This document shows positions 1 through 10,532 of a stretch of 53,911 nucleotides of DNA, piece by piece (the stretch's first letter is position 1; every line of letters begins with the position of its first letter). The translations under genes and the position numbers were made by a program. The notes below the pieces were generated by a model that made no database searches, was not told the DNA's origin, and saw only the letters and a list, made by a program, of their open reading frames with translations. Origin of the DNA: Pholiota molesta (taxonomy: Eukaryota > Basidiomycota > Agaricomycetes > Agaricales > Strophariaceae); assembly GCA_014925825.1 (NCBI GenBank), contig JACGCK010000272.1, forward strand, positions 1 through 53,911, read 5' to 3'.

Positions 1-103
1 GTGCGTAGTCTATGTCTTTGTTCGCACCCCACTGGTGCCTCGCCATGATGTCCTTCGTCTTAACGCTATTCTTGGATTACTTGACAATGCTTATTCATTT
101 TAG

Positions 104-1364
104 AATTCCGGACCAACAAACCGAGCGACGTCATTAGCACGTTAGTGAGTATCTACGACTCGAAAGACCTCTTCGTCAAGGAACTGCAGGTGTTGCTTGC
201 CAGCGGCTCCTGGCGATGACGGAAAGTGGTGATCGGGTTGAACGAGAGGTAAGTCTCCACAGAAATTCATTTTCATGGTGCACGACGCTGATATGGACTA
301 CGACAGAGGCGGAATATCGAGATCTTGAAAATCCGGTTCGGCGAAGCCGCGCTGCAAGTTTGCGAAGTGATGTTGAAAGATATGACCGATTCGAAACGGA
401 TCGACGGACATGTGCAATCACAGCGAGAATCCCGTTGTGCATCCGACGATCATCTCGCGCCATTTCTGGCCGGCGCTGGAGTCGAGCGATATGATCATGC
501 CTGGGCAATTTCAGCAGTACGTTCTGAGGTCAGATTACCAGATATAAACTCTGACAGTCTTTCTTTTGTTGTTGTTGTTTAGACTACAAGAGCAATACGC
601 GCGCCGAATTCAATGTGTTCAAGCCGGACAAGAAGCTCAAATGGTTACCACATCTCGGAACTGTGCATCTCAATATCGAGCTTGAGGATCGAACGTTGGA
701 TATTGAGGTCCCTCCGTTGGAAGCGGCTTTTATGAGCTATTTTCGCAGAAAAAGTTTGTCCTCCTCACCCCAACGCTATTCCTTTGTCGATCGACGTTGA
801 TCATATTACGCATATAGATGTATGGACCTTAGACGAGCTCATTGCTGGCGTCGGCTCGGTTACCCGAAGCGCCGCGATTAGAGCCCTCTCTACATGGGTA
901 GACCGTGGCGTGCTGCAGGAAGACCCAGAGAACACATTCATCTTGTTAGAGAGGGAGGAAGCGGGTGGTGCCGCGGCGCGAGAGAACAGACCAGGTCCGT
1001 ATGCTTTTTTTTCTTATATTGCTGTTCATGGCACTCAATGTGTGTACAACAGTTCATATAGCCGAGGAAGCTCCTGCATTGATTAACCCACAAGACCAAC
1101 AGGCAGAGCAAATGCGGATGTACTGGAAGGTGTGTAGTACTCTGTATCGTGCTTTGATCGTCGCTCATTATATATCTTTCCTTTCAGTTCATTGAAGGCA
1201 TGCTCACAAATCTGGGTACCCTGCCTCTGGATCGAGTCCAGACGATGCTCAAGTTCGCGCCAGGCTATGATCGGTCAATCGAACAACTGGGGGCGTTCAT
1301 GGAAGCGGCAAGAAGAGAGGGTCTGGTGGTTGTCAAAGACGGGATGTGGAGGCTGAATAAGTAA
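104..1364 (+). CDS. APC2: Anaphase-promoting complex subunit 2 (cullin-like), 3' part
   Basis: APC2 is the cullin scaffold of the anaphase-promoting complex, the nuclear E3 ubiquitin ligase that drives mitotic exit. The visible part covers the cullin homology region (KPSDVISTLVSIYDSKDLF, then IRFGEAALQVCEVMLKDM and ISRHFWPALES), the stretch WLPHLGTV, and the C-terminal winged-helix domain ending MWRLNK with stop at 1362-1364. Introns inferred from GT-AG borders and frame lie at 249-306, 517-582, 754-817, 995-1061 and 1130-1187. Bases 1-103 look like the tail of an intron (ends ttttag), so the start lies left of the window. The frame breaks by one base near 199-203, again near 428-433, and possibly at 604-605, although protein similarity continues across each point. 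Family assignment is confident; whether the gene is intact is not. Confidence 0.85.
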
Positions 1365-1574
1365 TTCGGGGAAGACTTTGAACGACATTGGTGGATTGCA
1401 TTTGCTTCCGTTGAGTGATTTGCTCTCATGTCCATTCTTTTTAGAGATGTGTTGGTAGCATTCGCACTGTATCTCTGATTGAGCCTCTGATTCCAGCTAT
1501 GTGTACAATATGTAAAATACAAGTGACATAGAAACACAAGTTGTGACTAGCATGGTGGTGTAGGTCAAATTCTC

Positions 1575-3208
1575 CTACGTAGCAAGTAAGTCCCTACCTT
1601 CTGCACCAAGAATTTCCACATAGGCTCCTGCGTTTCGGGCGTTCATGAACTTTTGACGAACAACATCCAGGAGGAATCCCACTGGATCGGGAGGAACTTG
1701 AGGAGACAACTTGACCTGAAGGTGACTGATTGGCCTTCGCGATACTGCAATCTTGGAATCGATGATGTCCTCCCCTTCGTGTTTCGTGGTTGGAAAAACT
1801 CCCGCCAAGGATCGCCACAGAAAGGTGCGTCGTCCTCAAAATTCTAACCTCTCCAGACGGGGAAGAAACTCAGCCCCAGCTTGGCTGGAGCTCAACAGCG
1901 GCGCGGAAAGACGCTCGAGCAGCGCATCTGACAGTATTGACGTAGTGCATTCGGCGAATACCGCTAGATGTGTAAGGGTGGGCACCTCTTGTAGAACGCG
2001 CATGAGACTGACGTCGGTCACGCGTGTGTGTGCGCTGGTGAGTCGCAGAGCGAAGTATGCGAGAGGGCATTGCGAGCGCGCAAAGAGGCCGCACAAGGTG
2101 TCCACGGGCAAGTTATCTCTCGAATCCGAGAAATCGCACTCAAAGCGCTCCAGTTTGGGGAGGACGAGACGCGCGAAAAGGAGGTCCAGTTTCGTGGAGA
2201 TGTCGCCGTCGGGTGGACGGACAGTTCCCTCAGCGACGGGTGGGCGATTAACGATGTGGGTAGGGGGAAAATACCGATGCTCCCAGATATCTTGACGAAC
2301 TTGCAGCGCACCAGGTGCTGCGCCATCCGCAGGAGCCCCATGATGTCGGCGAGGAAGATATCGGTGGCCTCAAATGTTGTGAGGAGGTTCCACTGGATAG
2401 GCACCTTTGCGAGGGATATGTTGGACACTTCCAGGTGGCGCAATGAGGGCGTACGGCCGACGCCAAAGTTATCAGCGGAGGACCATGCGGATTCAGTCGG
2501 GGGGTGGAGGAGAATCTCCTCGAGGGACGGGAGGACGTCAAGTCCGTGAACAAGTTTCTTGTAGTAATTTGTTGCGATGCGTAACATCAACTGGCGCCAG
2601 CGCGGTGAACACTCTCTGATAATGTCGAAGAGAGGCGCCACCGTATGAGATGGGTAAGTGTCGGCGAAGCTAAGACCGATAGACAGCGGCAGTTGGCCAC
2701 TGCGGCCGAGCCACTGCCCTGTCAGCTCCGTATATATTGGAATATTGGAAGATTTGGATAGATGTACGTGGAGGAACGTCCATAGTTGAGGTGTCGACAA
2801 AGCTATTTTTCTCCATGTATGACAGACTGAAGCGAGAAGGAGAGGTGCAGCCCAGCCGCGTCTCCGGTTCGAGGACCGGAAAAAATCATGGCCTTCAGTG
2901 GTGTCATCATCCTCGAGAAACGAAATGAAGATCTGGGATGCAATTTCGACAGGCATACGATGAACGAAAGGATCGTGGCGGTAATTGATTTGTGTCCTCA
3001 ACAGCCGTTTCTTATATTCAAGTCCAGCAGTCGTCACGATTCCGTACGTTGACTCTTTCTTGGGTGACTTATCTGAGTCGACTTTGGCCAAGCTTCTACA
3101 GGCTTCGCATGAAGTACCTCCCAAATTGAGGGCGCACTTGCTAGGGTCGTAGACATCGCGTTTAGTAGGCGTTATTAACGTTGTTTCAGGGATATTCGTG
3201 ATGGCCAT
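1575..3208 (-). CDS. F-box/LRR-like protein, reading frame interrupted
   Basis: Agaricomycete F-box protein, presumed substrate adaptor of an SCF ubiquitin ligase. From the ATG at 3208 a lead region is followed by the typical motif INYRHDPFVHRMPVEIASQIF, then LASVCHTWRKIALSTPQLW (F-box, about residues 80-150), and leucine-rich repeat-like sequence (PSLRHLEVSNISL, AHPSLRELSV). The first frame loses sense after LRELSV near 2215. One frame over, sequence of the same character continues (LDLLFARLVLPKLERFECDF, TLTHLAVFAEC) to an in-frame TGA at 1836-1838, and beyond that the same frame stays open to a TAG at 1575-1577 with a normal-looking family C-terminus (FLWRSLAGVFP, then GRDLLAT). So there is one frameshift and one nonsense codon. 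It may be a decaying family member or carry consensus errors. Convergent with APC2. Confidence 0.75.
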
Positions 3209-3822
3209 GCAGTCGATATATCTCGTAAATCGATAGAATCGAGACTAGAAAAGGATCGTCAGCTTCTCTCTATCACTTCTCGAGGTTATCTTGGGCTCAC
3301 TTTTAGATAATCTTGAATGGCAAATAATGTATGTTGTGGATATCGGTGCTAGCAGTTAGGGTTTTAGGGGCTAGATGGGAAGCAACGTCCATTAGATGAC
3401 AATAGATAAGGCCAACGACGCAAAATAGTGATATGACCTGGAAATTTGCGTACCTTTCAGAATTCAAGCCAAGCACGCGGAATGGCTCAAAGCGAACGGA
3501 GCGCTGGAACTTGAGATCTTGAGAGTCGAGAATAAGACAGGAAACGGGGGAGAAACTGTGAGACAGTATATAATTAGACATTTATAGGCAAGATTCTGAC
3601 CGGTCATGAGTCGGCCGACTTTGACACAGCGATGTCATTTCTATGCAAGGATGATACCACATCTATGTCCATTTAATCAAGTACGACTCGGACCTCTAAA
3701 ATCAGGAATTCCCGCATGGGTAAAGAAGTCCGCGAAGCTGTAAGTGACCTGTATAAAAGATCGTGCAATGAACCTAATGAATGTCACAAAAAAGAAGATG
3801 AATAAAAACATAGATACCGACT
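3209..3822. other. Intergenic, no gene seen
   Basis: AT-rich spacer between the start of the F-box gene and the 3' end of the first GST. Open frames here are short and show no family resemblance or splice structure. Confidence 0.6.
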
Positions 3823-4634
3823 TTATATGACCTCCTGATAGTCCTTAAGGTTTGCGAGAAGCTTTGCCCACCGTCCACCATGCCATGATACGATATCATC
3901 CCATTCCTTGCTATCTTCTCCCCAAATAGACCTCCACCACATAGCATAGGAAGCGACGACAAAATCAGCCCAGGATGGGCTGGCGTCTAGTATGAAGGGC
4001 CCACTGCTCTTCGCATACCAAGAATCGACTCGCCCTAGCCCTGCCTTAAACCTTCCCCATTCAATCTCACCTCCCTTTCCTTTGAAAACCAAATCCTCCA
4101 ACGATCGGCCGTATTTCTTCTCTGTTTTCCGACGGAAATATTCAGCGCTGCGTTCATTGAGTATATGACATTCAGGAGCGTAGGTGAACTGCCACATGGT
4201 GTCCAGTTGCTTGTGGAAGGCGTACATAAAAGCGGCCTGGAGACCCAGGGTGTTGTCTGGGAAAAGGCTGGGCGTAGAAGGATACGTGTTTTCCAGATAC
4301 TGGGCGATCTTCAACGAGTCGGCGAGGTAAGTTCCTGTAGAAGGATCATGGATAGCAGGGAGTGTGTAGAATGGGTCACGATGTTCTGTTGGAGTAATAT
4401 CCAAGTTCTTGCAATGTCCTTCGATATCAGGAAGTTCGATCCATTCAGTCTCGTACGGAATTTGTTTGTAATTTAAGGAAAACCTTTCAAAAAATAGTTT
4501 CAGACCAAATGCTTATAGAACGAGGTGAATATATACCTCGTCTTCCAAGTGTTCGGAGACCAAGCCTTCTGTGGAAGTTTTGACGGTATGTCATATAATA
4601 TAATTTTCTGTGATGGTTTCGTCGTTGAAACCAT
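3823..4634 (-). CDS. Glutathione S-transferase-like protein 1
   Basis: Cytosolic GST-type protein, expected to conjugate or use glutathione on electrophiles. It has two exons: ATG at 4634 to 4537, a 53-nt intron 4484-4536, and a long exon down to TAA at 3823-3825. The N-terminal thioredoxin-like domain starts ILYDIPSK and WSPNTWKTR, followed by YTLPAIHDPSTGTYLADS (GSH-binding loop with the cis-Pro and the D-S pair) and IAQYLENTYP. The helical domain carries PSWADFVVAS and WGEDSKEWDDI. It is clearly paralogous to the gene at 20262-21061: same length, same intron position after KTR/KAR, and the same terminal WHGGRW motif. The class resembles fungal etherase/FuA-like GSTs; the exact substrate cannot be told from sequence. 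Confidence 0.88.
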
Positions 4635-5178
4635 GAATGGAGACACGGATTGAATAGCCGCTGGCCGCAGAGCTGCTCGCGGGACCTTCTGCATAGGGCC
4701 AAGTATAAAATCGGGAGTTGCAACGCAAGGTCATTGTGAAAAATCGAGAGCCATCCATTGACGATGTTCTGAAACTTCTGACTCGGGAGCCGGAAGGGTT
4801 ATATGAGGTCCGTGCCCATCAAAGTGTGGAGATTAGATCTATTCATGACCAGATTAGATCCTCTGACATTCCTGACATCCAACCAAAGGAAAATAAAATA
4901 CATTTTCTATCACCTAGTGCTTGCCCTTCCCGCAGATATTTGAATGACAAAAAGAAATAATGTCCATGTTCTGTCCGTATCGTGTAGATGTATAATATAC
5001 AACATGCAGGGGAAAGTAATTAGTCTGTAGTATTTTACATGTAAAGCGTACTGGGCAAAGCAAAAATGTACAGCAGTATCAAAGCACATGAAGGAAAGGC
5101 GTCAAGTCATAACATGAAAAGGAATGTCCCAGATGAATTAAAATAGAAAAGAGGGAATTTAAGGTGAGCCGCTGCGCT
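4635..5178. other. Intergenic, no gene seen
   Basis: Upstream region of GST 1 and downstream of the DUF6699 gene. An 80-codon open frame at 4718-4960 (+) has no recognisable family and is probably chance. Confidence 0.55.
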
Positions 5179-6370
5179 TTACTTCGACCCTAAATGAAGA
5201 TGGCACCAGTCGCCTGACATCGCATCGACCTTCAGACTGCGAAATCGGAACTCGTCCAACAAGTCCACGCGGCGATACCTATCGCCTTCTTTGGAGTGGC
5301 CAGTATACACGAGCCTCGCCGCTCCGATGCGTTTCAGAAGCGCCTCCATCGTCGGCGAGCAGGTACTCTGCGCTATCTCGTCTGACGACAGCCGCTCGTT
5401 GAAGTACTTGAATATCGCATCCATGAGATCAAACACAGTGATTGTTGCAAAGCACCGATTCCCGCCATTCTTCAGGTCTTGCAGAGGGCTTTTGCGAGCC
5501 CGTACCAAAACGCATCCCCAGCCCTTCTTGAACGCCTCAGCTCTCGGAGCGTCGAACGATATAGACACGCTCTTGATTTCCGACGAGAGAGCTGGGACGT
5601 TCAAGTCGGGACGGGCGAAAGCAACTCCTGGCAAAGCGCAGAAAGACGCGCCATTAGGCATATTGCGCACGTCCCACTTCAGGTGGCATTCCGTTGCAAG
5701 CTCAAGAACCAAGATCGTGCCTGTGGCGTTCCCTCGAGGAAGTCCCTTCGAACTTGAGGAAGGTGCAGTGTCCGACTCGTCGGTGCATTTCGGGAGAGCA
5801 GCGTATTTTTGCAGGAAGGATTTGTCGGGCGACCAAGACCCAGCGCTATCAAGAGATGAAGTCCTTGAATGGCTCGAATGCGCATGTGGACTAGGCGCAA
5901 CGTAGTCCTCGGCGTGCGGTAATGGCACTGTGCGTAACCAGGGCGTTGGAGGAGGACGACAAGGGGCGTCACGATCGTAAATGGTGCTTCTGCTTGCGCG
6001 GCGCGCCCTAGTTGATAATCGAACAGGTTGGGACAATCGAACAGGTTGGGACTCGGTAAGATAGAGCAATTTATGCAGCGCGTCCAGGTCGAGTCCCTTA
6101 GATATGTGCTTGGCTGCGATGGGCTGCGTGCAACCCACCGAATACCTCCTTGCTCGGATACTTTTCGGTTTTGCTTCGATGAAACAGATTTAGTTGGGGA
6201 AATGTTTTCAAGGGTATTTACTCACGTCCTGGGTTCCAGTAAGATGCGGTAGCATGCGCGTACGAATATTCGGGGTACGCAAGACTGGATTGCCAGTGCG
6301 AATGGTAGGAGTTGGGGACCTGCCGATAAGGATGAAAATGGGAAGCAGTGGGGCTCGTTACAGAAGGCAT
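5179..6370 (-). CDS. DUF6699 domain protein
   Basis: Protein of unknown function carrying the agaricomycete DUF6699 domain. The first exon, ATG at 6370 to 6226, gives a His/Tyr/Ser-rich head (MPSVTSPTASHFHPYRQVPN). A 112-nt GTGAGT..CAG intron (6114-6225) joins it in phase to the main exon, which ends at 5179. The main exon has a disordered Ser/Pro-rich stretch, then the domain: LKWDVRNMPNGA, ALPGVAFARPDLNVPAL (the usual ATxP-like strand), IKSVSISFD, WGCVLVRAR and ATITVFDLMDAIFKYFNERL. A short duplication repeats the residues QPVRLS twice in a row. The alternative reading without the upstream exon would need a GTG start, so I prefer the spliced model. Function is unknown for the family. Confidence 0.72.
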
Positions 6371-7211
6371 CACAAATAATCTGGATTGTTAAAGTAAAAT
6401 AAAAATGAAAGTGAAAGTCCCAAAGAAAAACCACAGTTGCCTCAAGCAATTGTGTACCCAAAAGAAAGAAGCAGAAAAAGGGAAGACGATGAACTCAACG
6501 TCAACATAACTCTGGAGCACCTTATATATTGTCAATTGTGGCAAGGGACCAGGCTAATTTCTTCGCGGTAACATGTGCTTCAATTCCCGATGAAAGTACA
6601 ATACCACTCGCCCTTGAAGCTTGAACACGGTTTCCACCTTCAACTTCTCGCGGCCGCTGTCGGGTATATGCAGATTTTCAACGGCATAATCGAACGATGC
6701 GCTGTCAATCCGTGGTCAAAAAACCGCCCACAAAGCTGTGAAGAGCGTCACTTACTGTACATGTTATTGTTCTAAACAGATCTTCATGATGGACGTTGCG
6801 GCAATGGCGCCCACAGTGCCCCGTCTATTGTACTCGCAGTCTCTCACCTTGTTCTTGTTGTTGTTAAGGACATGGTGGTCTAGTGGAAGATAGCAAGCGT
6901 CGGCAAATGGTTAGCCGACCTTGATCAATTGACCTGATGCAGAGATGTTCAAGCGCTCGAGCGCTCGAGCTCAACTTTGAGTCTTTGACCTCTTCAAATA
7001 ATCAAGGGCATTCCTCTCATACATAATCAAATGCTTTCGAGCAAGTGATATATGAAGTATTAGCTCTATAGACCAGTATAACTATTAGGACAATATGGTA
7101 TGTAAGGTAACTCGATGGACGCAAGAAAGTGGGAATGAGAAAAATATGTGAAGCAACGGATAACATGATTGTTCAAAATCCGGCCAATTGTCAAGGACGC
7201 CATAGTTCATC
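6371..7211. other. Intergenic between DUF6699 and GMC genes
   Basis: No coding signal. A stretch near 6870-6900 resembles the A-box of a tRNA (tggtctagtgg), but no B-box or foldable tRNA follows. Confidence 0.55.
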
Positions 7212-9545
7212 CTACCGTAGTTCATCGACATCTCGCGCCTTACTAAGCTCATCGTAACAGTCCTTGATAATCACCGCGGCCCGCTCAGCGACAAGATACA
7301 CCGGGCCTTGGGTGTGGCTGCTTGGGATAAAAGGCTGATAAACACACATAATCAACCCAAGATCGTAATTTTATATTGGCAAAGGAAACTCACGAAAATA
7401 GAAGCATCCACGATGCGAAGTCCATCGGCGCCCTTGAGGGTCAAGTCAGGATTGACCACGCCAACATCCGCATCCTTAGCCGCCATGCCAGCCGTTCCGA
7501 CGGGATGGAAAATCGTAGTCGTCAGTCCGCGCACATACGCATCGATCTCGTCGTCTGTGGTTGCGTTAAGGGCACCGACCGGCGCGATGATGTAATCGGA
7601 CCACGCTGGCGCTGCCAAGAACCGTTTCGTGGTTTTCACGGACTCGCGCATGACTGTGAGGTCGAATTCTGTGGTGAGGAAGCGGGGATTGATGATGGGC
7701 TTGTCGAATGGGTTGGTGGATTGAAGTTTGATAGATCCACCTGGAAATTTTGAGAAAATTGAGAATAAAGCAGGATAGTCAGGACGAACAGAAACGTACG
7801 GGATGTCGGATTGAGAAGCACAGTGACCATTGTGAAAAAGCTTCCGGTAGGTGGCGTAGCGAAACCAGGATTGAGATAAAAATTCGTCGGAATAAACTCG
7901 AAGTGAGGCGAATGAGGTCCAGGCGCCGGATCTTCGATTTTCTTCAGGATACTCGAATCTTCTGGGATTCTCGCAAATCCGAAGTTATTCGCGACATTAT
8001 TCGCAATGAATCCAGTCTTGTTAGTCGCCCATTGCGTGACGGCAGCTGTAGTCAGATCGGAGCTTCTCAAAATGTGATCGAAGCTGTCCTGTCCGTGCAC
8101 AGTGAAAAGGTTAGGAAGGAAGGTGTGATCCATCAGATTCTTGCCGACGCCGGGGAGGTCGATGAGAACGGGGATCTTCAACGCCCCAAGGTCGGTCTTG
8201 TTCCCGATGCCAGAGAGCTGCAGGATTTGCGCAGTGCCAATGGTGCCCGCAGAGAGGATGACTTCTTTATTTGCATGGATTGTAACCGGCGCAGAACCTG
8301 ATCCAGTTTGGTTAGATAAACAATCGACAGATATGCAGGTATAAGGCACCTGCTGGAGAAGATCCGGTCCCAGGAGAGTTCGTGAATTCGACTGCGCGGA
8401 ATGATTTGCGACCAAGGTGAGAGCCGGTCTGCAGTAATTTCAAAACGGTGGCATTGATTAGGACGGTGAGGTTTGGGCGCTGGTTGGCTTGTGCAAGATA
8501 ACTAGTTGACGAACTGCTTCGTACTCCTCCGCCAATGGAGGATTGGATGAACCCTACACCAAGCAAACTGCGGTCAACACCGCTCATATCCTCGTTGTAC
8601 GGGAACTCTTTCAGTTGTCGGGTCGTCTTCAAGACGCGCGCATCAATAGACTCGTTGAAGCCAGGCAAGCTGATCGAGGTTGCGCCGTTCGTACCATGGA
8701 TAGAAGGGATGAGTTGATCGGAGGTGTTATGCTTATCGGCGGGAGGAACGATCGTTTCATGCTATGCACACCATAAACATGAGGACCACTTAAGCGTGTA
8801 TAATCCAGCAAAGCGCTTACCTTTTTGACAAATTGCCGAATGTTTTTCCACGCCCATCCAGAATCTTTCGTGGCACGCGCATACCTGTCCCAGTCCTCGG
8901 TCGAGCCGTATTGGTGGATCAAGTAATCTCAAGAAACGTTGGTTCAGGATACGGAAAAGGAATGTGATAAAGGCTGGTTTGCTCACTTGCACTACTCGAC
9001 CCTCCCAAAAGTTTTCCGCGTGGGTAGGGAAAGCTTCGGTTCTGCATACCTTCCTGAGGAGTGACTGTGTAATTCCAATCGAACGGCGTGTCTAGAAGAT
9101 AGTTGTGAATACATGAACGAAACCCAAAAAGCGGATACCTAACTTGGAGTCAGAGTGGGTCCTAAAAACGGAGCAATGGCGGCAAGAACGCCTTGATCGC
9201 TGGTGAAATGCCGAGTGTAGTCAATGAGGGCAGTTTCGACTGAGAGCATTCAACGTTCAATGCTCATTGACATACCTGACTCCAGCCTCGAGAACGAGCA
9301 CCGTCACCTTGGGGTCCTCTGTTAGACGGTTGGCCAAAGTGAGCCCGGCGGTTCCCGCTGAAATATAGGTTATGAGCATAGATGGCGCGTTACATTGACA
9401 GAAACGCGAAAGCGACAGTACCTCCCACTATAACAAAGTCATAGGTACGCGCTGTGAGCTGCGCTGGTTGAGTGAGAATAATGCCCAGAGTGCTTTGAGC
9501 GAGAAAAGACGCGAGCAAAAGCCCGCCAAGAGCGAAGGAAGGCAT
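7212..9545 (-). CDS. Secreted GMC oxidoreductase, aryl-alcohol-oxidase-like
   Basis: FAD-dependent GMC flavoenzyme, most like fungal aryl-alcohol oxidases, which oxidise alcohols outside the cell and release H2O2. Nine exons read cleanly from ATG 9545 to TAG 7212-7214. Introns: 9358-9421, 9200-9275, 9093-9143, 8928-8986, 8762-8820, 8298-8349, 7741-7799 and 7335-7393. A hydrophobic signal peptide (MPSFALGGLLLASFLAQSTLG) precedes the dinucleotide-binding motif GAGTAGLTLANRL after YDFVIVG, the EAG end of the ADP-binding fold, FDWNYTVTPQ, PRGKLLGGSSS (GMC signature 1), VILSAGTIGTAQILQLSG (GMC signature 2), FHPVGTAGM with the first catalytic His, and PSSHTQGPVYLV with the second. Complete, with all expected motifs. 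The reducing substrate cannot be fixed from sequence alone. Confidence 0.92.
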
Positions 9546-9580
9546 CTTTGCGCAGAAACAATGTTGAACGCCTAGAGGTG

Positions 9581-9588
9581 CTTTATAC
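9581..9588 (-). promoter_or_regulatory. TATA-like element of the GMC gene
   Basis: On the minus strand the sequence TATAAAG lies about 40 nt upstream of the GMC start codon, a plausible core promoter position with a very short leader. Confidence 0.45.
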
Positions 9589-10532
9589 TCAATCTCCAAA
9601 AATGCCCACACCTGACAGATTGCGAATCTGCGATCAGTCGATGGGCCGTTGTAGAGAACTTCACATGTCGTCGATAAAATAGGTGATTAAGACGAGACAC
9701 AGCAAGCGAGAGTCCCTGAAAGTATGCAGACGAAGAACGAGCATGGATTTCGTTATTCTGCTAGATCCGCTAGTTTCCCAAGTCCTCGTTATCATGGTCG
9801 ACCTGAACCGTCTGTAGCGACTGAAGCAGCGTAGAACAGGTCCTGGACTCCTGTAACACACGCTCCCTATCAAAACGTCTGGAATATGATGTCGAAAAAT
9901 CGCATGCCTCTTAACAGCGCGCTATGTGCGAGTGTCTTTGCTTCCGATGTCAACGAGTCCACGGAATTGTGAAACATGTGAGCCATGTGCGCAAGATCAT
10001 GTCAAGAATGCCTCCAGGAGGCAGCATTCTAGACCTCCCTGCTGCATTCAAGGTTACCCACAAGCATCGAGTGAGTAATCGAGGAATGATATCGCCGTTG
10101 TTGGACATTCGGGGAAGACTCGGGCAAAAAATTTCAGCTTCAGGTATGCTGATACATAACCTGGATGGATAAAAATCTGCCCATTGTGGAAGGTATATGG
10201 CGGTAAAATGATAGGATGGACCAGTAGGTTGAACTCAGCGAGGCTGTGGATGAAGGTGAAGGTGTTTTTAGCAAACCCACTCTGCCGCATTCGGCATGCC
10301 TAGAAATGAGCGTCGGAAAACGAATTTAACGGCTTGTGCCGAGCGCGTCCTATGACACGCACTGCCATGATTTTCATTTTCATTTTCAAAATGCCTCATC
10401 CACTAGTTCAATCTGGTTCAAAAATGCCGTAAACATAGGCAAGCAGCAAACAATGGCGCGATTGTTCTCGAAGCGCCTTTCAAGAGCTGCTTTGAACTTT
10501 GACGCATTGAACATCTCTAACTCAAGACTCAC
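9589..10532. other. Divergent intergenic region (GMC / ArsM-rhodanese)
   Basis: About 0.95 kb between two divergently transcribed genes, so it should hold both promoters. No coding exon with family resemblance was found. Confidence 0.55.

Noticed and set aside
4718..4960. 80-codon open frame upstream of GST 1
   Set aside because: No homology pattern, overlaps the likely GST promoter and lacks splice or length support.
6868..6930. tRNA-like A-box (tggtctagtgg) between DUF6699 and GMC genes
   Set aside because: No matching B-box (GGTTCGAnTCC), no acceptor-stem pairing and no anticodon arm could be found.
9200..9275. Frameshift in GMC exon 2/3
   Set aside because: The nearest acceptor (ctcag) puts the next exon out of frame, but a further acceptor (caccag, ending at 9200) restores the family sequence EAGVSDQGVLAAIAP, so no frameshift is needed.
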